64,000 nucleotides of DNA from NCBI RefSeq assembly GCF_037042905.1, contig NC_087254.1, positions 22,804,603 to 22,868,602 on the forward strand. The letters run 5' to 3'. The position numbers and the translations under genes are program-made. Below the pieces are notes generated by a model, which saw nothing but the letters and a program-made list of their open reading frames with translations, was not told the DNA's origin and did not search any database. This document shows positions 61,001 to 64,000 of this stretch, piece by piece (the first letter of the stretch is position 1; every line of letters begins with the position of its first letter). Origin of the DNA: Lytechinus pictus (Eukaryota > Echinodermata > Echinoidea > Temnopleuroida > Toxopneustidae).

Positions 61001-63579
61001 ATGACATTTGCAAATAAAACTTAAATAAACAATATAAATTGAGGCATGTACAATATATATTTGTCCACGAATAAAACAAAACAAAGTATTATATATATAA
61101 GCAAATTTTATAAAGATTATAAAGATCTGAAAAAATAGAGGGATCTACTAAATAGCAAATGCTTGTAGTGTGTGGACTATCTAAATATTTATTGTAGAAC
61201 TGCCAACGAAGACGGACACAGAGGTGACAGAACAGAGAACAGCAATATAATTTAAAAAAACAAAGAACAAGAAAAAAAGGGAAACACACACGAGGGATAT
61301 GTAAATCCATTCGAGTCAGGCCATATTCTGGCAGAATTGGCCCTAATTTATTCGGGAGAAATCGGTTCTAGTGTAACCCTGGCTTTAGGTTATAATTTGT
61401 CTACAAAAACTTGTGTTGTGTAAACTTTTTTTTTATTATCATTTATATCATTGTATATCATTATAAATGTATGAAATTATTGTTCTGTTGGAAATCGAAT
61501 GAAATTTGAATTTGAATTAGATGACGATTGAGTGATTAGTATGTTGTGGAAATGGGTGTCGAATTAGATAACGAATGATGAGTTTGGTGTGCTGTTGGGT
61601 ACCAAATTTTATGACAAGTGTTTAGTTTGGTGTGATATATGAATGCCAAATTTTTAGGCGTATTTAGTTTGGTGTAGAATTTAGTGCCAAATTTGATGGC
61701 GAGTGTAATTTAGTTTGGTGTGGAATAGGGTGTCGAATAAGTTGACAAGTTTTAAATCTGGTGTGAAATTGGGTGTCAAATTAGATGAAGAGTGTTTAGT
61801 TTGGTGTAGAATTGGGTGTTGAATTAGATGGCGATTTAGTTGATATGGAATTGGGTCACGGTGATGAATTATGATTTGAGTTTGGTATATGGAATTGAGT
61901 GATGAATTAGAAAACGAGTGAATTTGTATTTCATATCGTATTGGATGCCGAATTATAAGTACACAGTGTCGGCGTTGACATGGTTGAGAGTTGAATTGCG
62001 AGCTTATAATGAGTGCCTAGTTGTAAGATCATATTTATAATTTGATGCTGATAGATAGAGATAGATTGCGTGCACAGCAGTTCTAAGACAAGAAAATATA
62101 TGCATATCCATACCGTTTATTACCATATTTTGCATAAGTTTAAGACCACCGGAATTTCTTTTAGTATAGTACAGGGACGCGGAACGGTTTTGAAAGTGGG
62201 GGGAGGGGGGGGGGCTGCCCATGCAAAAAAATCACAATCAGATGGTAATTTTACGTTTTGTATACGGTTTTGGGAAAAAAAAGTGTGTGCCCCCCTCCCG
62301 TTAATTCCGCGGCCCCTGTAGTACATGTAATAACTGTAACAGTTTCAATAAAACTGTCCTAATAACATTTGTTGGTGTTAATTTTATTTAAAAGGTTAAA
62401 CGGAAATTATAGTTGAAACTTGAAAGCAATTGTAAAATAGCCTGACAAATCCTTTTATTTTCAAAGTATTTTACTTCAAAACGTTTTTTTTTTTCAATAT
62501 TACTATTTTTACAGAATGCTACAATTATATTCATGGTCTATACACACAAATTTTCAGGTGATCTAAAAATTTGGCAAATGATGTTTATATATCACATATT
62601 GTGCTCTTTGCCACTTCTGCATTCGAATCCTTCGCAATTGTTAACGTTCCTCGTTACCTTTAAAGTTAAGTACTAAAATGCAATATCAATTAGAGAGAAA
62701 GAGAGGGGAGGGATGAGAGGGAAAGAGAGAGGGAGAGAGAGAGGGGGGGAGGGGAGGGGAGGAGTTAGGAAAGACAGATAGTATAAGAGGGAGTGTGAGA
62801 AGTGAGAGAGGGGAGTGAAATGACAAGACACCGGAAGACTGTAGAAATTGTACCTGTGCATGACATCCCATTGCGCCAAATTTGCAAGGAACCATAGATT
62901 TAGGACAGTCGCCATCTTTGTGATCCGTGTGCTTCGGCATCTGTGGAACAAAGTGATACCATAAGATATAAGGTCAAGGAAATCTCACTTTCATTTTTAC
63001 ATTTGAGTTAAGATCTTTAAGGAGTTAAACAGTTGTTAATCAAGTTCTTGGTATCTTTTACTATATGTATTATTTGTATTTTATAATCAGATGTTGAAAT
63101 AAATTTGAAGTGAAATTGAATTGATACAAAAAATGATTAAAATATGAAAATTGAACACTTTTTTTCAGGTCTCGCACCAGTCTGTATTCTGGCGCAACCC
63201 ATAATGACTTGTTAAAGAGTTCTCATAAATTTGAGGGGGGGAATCATTTCGTTCATTCGCAAACCCTACAATAGATGTTTTGGTATTTATAAATTTTGTT
63301 TTCATTAGTTATCTCAATAAATAGACCATGGTATGATAAATCGAATTTGAGATTCTTCAAAGCCATTCCTTTTAATTGCATGTAAAGAACATAATAACAA
63401 CCTCGCTTAAAAAGGGACAGCCAATGCATGCGGGAGCGGATACTGTTGTTTTGTATGGGGGATAAATGTTTGGCAATAATTCAAGAATGTAATATACTCA
63501 CATCCTCTCTTATGATGTTGGCCTTCCCACACAAGGGACAATCTATGGCATATCTTGGACATAACAGCTGTTGATGTTG
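55081..63579 (-). CDS. TRAF-family adaptor, TRAF6-like (N-terminus beyond right edge)
   Basis: Cytoplasmic adaptor of TNF-receptor and Toll/IL-1 type signalling; the MATH domain binds receptors or adaptors. Exons in phase: 63502-63579, 62854-62940, 56088-56260, 55081-55594, giving 283 residues to the stop at 55081-55083. The first two carry TRAF zinc fingers: QLLCPRYAIDCPLCGKANII, then HTDHKDGDCPKSMVPCKFG and AMGCHAQ. Exon 3 (VRRCDLQLHSQES, TQTQLIQEQASTIHELQ) is a short coiled-coil linker. Exon 4 is the MATH domain: LNWKI, SPPFYTSPAGYKLRL, SIFIMLCKGENDMNLYFPF, TLMLFDQ, FIRARV. The VPCxFxxxGC plus DLQLH pattern and the short coiled coil fit TRAF6 better than TRAF2/3, but the subtype is not settled. 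RING and first fingers would lie past 64000. Intron 3 (6.6 kb) is a satellite array. Confidence 0.85.
56690..58165. repeat. Diverged satellite of ~45-55-bp units, first block
   Basis: Units of the type GATATTGGGTGCCGAATTAG, then ATGACGAGTGAGTGATGAG, then TTTGGTGT repeat about thirty times by eye with variable length. The reading frames over it (SALIRHxIRHQI-type on the minus strand) come from the repeat. It lies in TRAF intron 3. Confidence 0.9.
58170..59130. mobile_element. ~960-bp GTGCGTCCC-type TIR element inside the satellite
   Basis: TATAGAGTGCGTCCCAG at the left is matched by the inverted right end TATACAGTGCGTCCCAC, each followed by an A-rich stretch and GGAAACC/GGTTTC. TA at both ends suits a Tc1/mariner-type target. 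The interior shares words with 22164-22811. Confidence 0.75.
59131..59814. other. TRAF intron 3, unassigned segment
   Basis: AT-rich sequence separating two satellite blocks. No exon, TIR or known repeat was recognised. It may be a further insertion. Confidence 0.35.
59815..59940. repeat. Satellite, second block
   Basis: GTGAGTGATGAGGTTGGTGT, GGTGCCAAATTAGATGACGA and ATTGGGTGCCGAATTAGATG show the same units as 56690-58165. Confidence 0.85.
59960..61384. mobile_element. 1425-bp Harbinger-like TIR element with CCGAAT/AGAAT array
   Basis: The left end AGCCAGGGTTACACCATAGC, with CCGAATTCTCC, TGAATAAATTCGG and TTCTGCCAGAATATGGCC, is inverted at the right over about 65 bp with few mismatches. TTA flanks both sides (59957-59959, 61385-61387), the PIF/Harbinger target size. 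From 60060 to 60930, about forty GAAT words preceded by C or A recur every 10-30 bp. A block at about 60424 is repeated 287 bp on. A LINE-like 3' fragment with an AATTC-type tail is nested at about 60925-61310. No transposase. Confidence 0.85.
61495..62025. repeat. Satellite, third block (more diverged)
   Basis: GAATTAGATGACGATTGAGTG, GGTGTCGAATTAGATAACGA and GTTTGGTGTGGAATAGGGTG continue the array after the Harbinger-like element. Confidence 0.8.
62690..62770. repeat. GA/GGGA-rich purine tract
   Basis: AGAGAGAAAGAGAGGGGAGG-type sequence, about 80 bp, next to the donor of TRAF exon 62854-62940. Confidence 0.8.
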
Positions 63580-63927
63580 CTGAGAGAAATTCGAAAGGAA
63601 ATAAAAAAAGCTTCATCATCATAAAACCAGGGGATGGGTATACACGGTATAAACTACGGAGTTAAAAACAACGGTTGGTGTTGTGAGATGATCGCATCCT
63701 CAGGTGTTAGTAAAAATACACCATATAGAGTTTAAATATAGCACCAATTAGTCTTGATTTAATAAAACTGAGTTGTGACAACGCACGTGGATGCATTGAA
63801 AAACAACCCACCATGAATTCAAATAATTTCATAATTCAATGAATTAAAATGATTTCTTTTAAAAGTTGCCGATTATCGACTCGCTCGATCATTTTGCTCG
63901 CTCGTTGGTTTTCTAAAACAATGTGCC

Positions 63928-64000
63928 AATGATGATGATGATGATGATGGTGTTGGTGGTGGTGGTGGGGGGTGATGATGATGATGACGGCGATGACGAT
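63928..64000. repeat. GAT/GGT trinucleotide microsatellite at right edge
   Basis: Runs of GAT, then GGT, then GAT and GAC units, cut by the window end. Confidence 0.85.

Overview
This is a 64-kb piece of AT-rich animal nuclear DNA. The genes are split into many short exons with GT-AG introns. Protein similarity, the density of short palindromic transposable elements and the frequent TACATGTA words suggest a marine deuterostome, most likely an echinoderm such as a sea urchin. The organism is an inference, not something read directly.

Four protein-coding genes can be supported, all recognised by reading spliced exons. From left to right: (1) WBP11, minus strand, nine exons between 168 and 7427, with the C-terminus beyond the left edge. 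(2) RNPS1, plus strand, five exons between 15207 and 18163 plus an unresolved first exon upstream. (3) TSEN54, minus strand, ten exons from 45252 down to 24136, complete, predicted at 818 aa. (4) A TRAF-family adaptor, minus strand, four exons from 63579 down to 55081, with the N-terminal RING side beyond the right edge. WBP11 and RNPS1 diverge, RNPS1 and TSEN54 converge, and TSEN54 and TRAF are in tandem. WBP11 (spliceosome), RNPS1 (exon-junction complex) and TSEN54 (tRNA splicing endonuclease) all serve RNA processing. TRAF is a signalling adaptor. I do not infer co-regulation from this order.

Most of the rest is repeats. The WBP11-RNPS1 interval (7.4-15.2 kb) carries at least four DNA-transposon-like elements with terminal inverted repeats (TIRs), some with visible target-site duplications, and a cluster of short hairpins. 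The TSEN54 introns hold foldback elements, three copies of a tRNA-derived SINE, a LINE 3' end, an 870-bp CAT array, a tandem-repeat family interrupted by a palindromic element, and a Pol II promoter-like fragment. The 45-55 kb interval holds five elements, including an 1185-bp element with an 8-bp target duplication and an exon-like ORF. The large TRAF intron is a diverged satellite of roughly 50-bp units broken by two TIR elements; one of these is a 1425-bp Harbinger-like element whose interior is an array of CCGAAT/AGAAT words.

The observations most worth following are: the set of elements with similar ends but different repeated subterminal palindromes (12.0, 14.7, 42.2 and 45.5 kb, perhaps 10.7 kb); the CCGAAT-array element; the hAT-like element at 50.3 kb; and a possible RNPS1 start codon split across an intron. 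No transposase, CRISPR array, rRNA or convincing intact tRNA was found.
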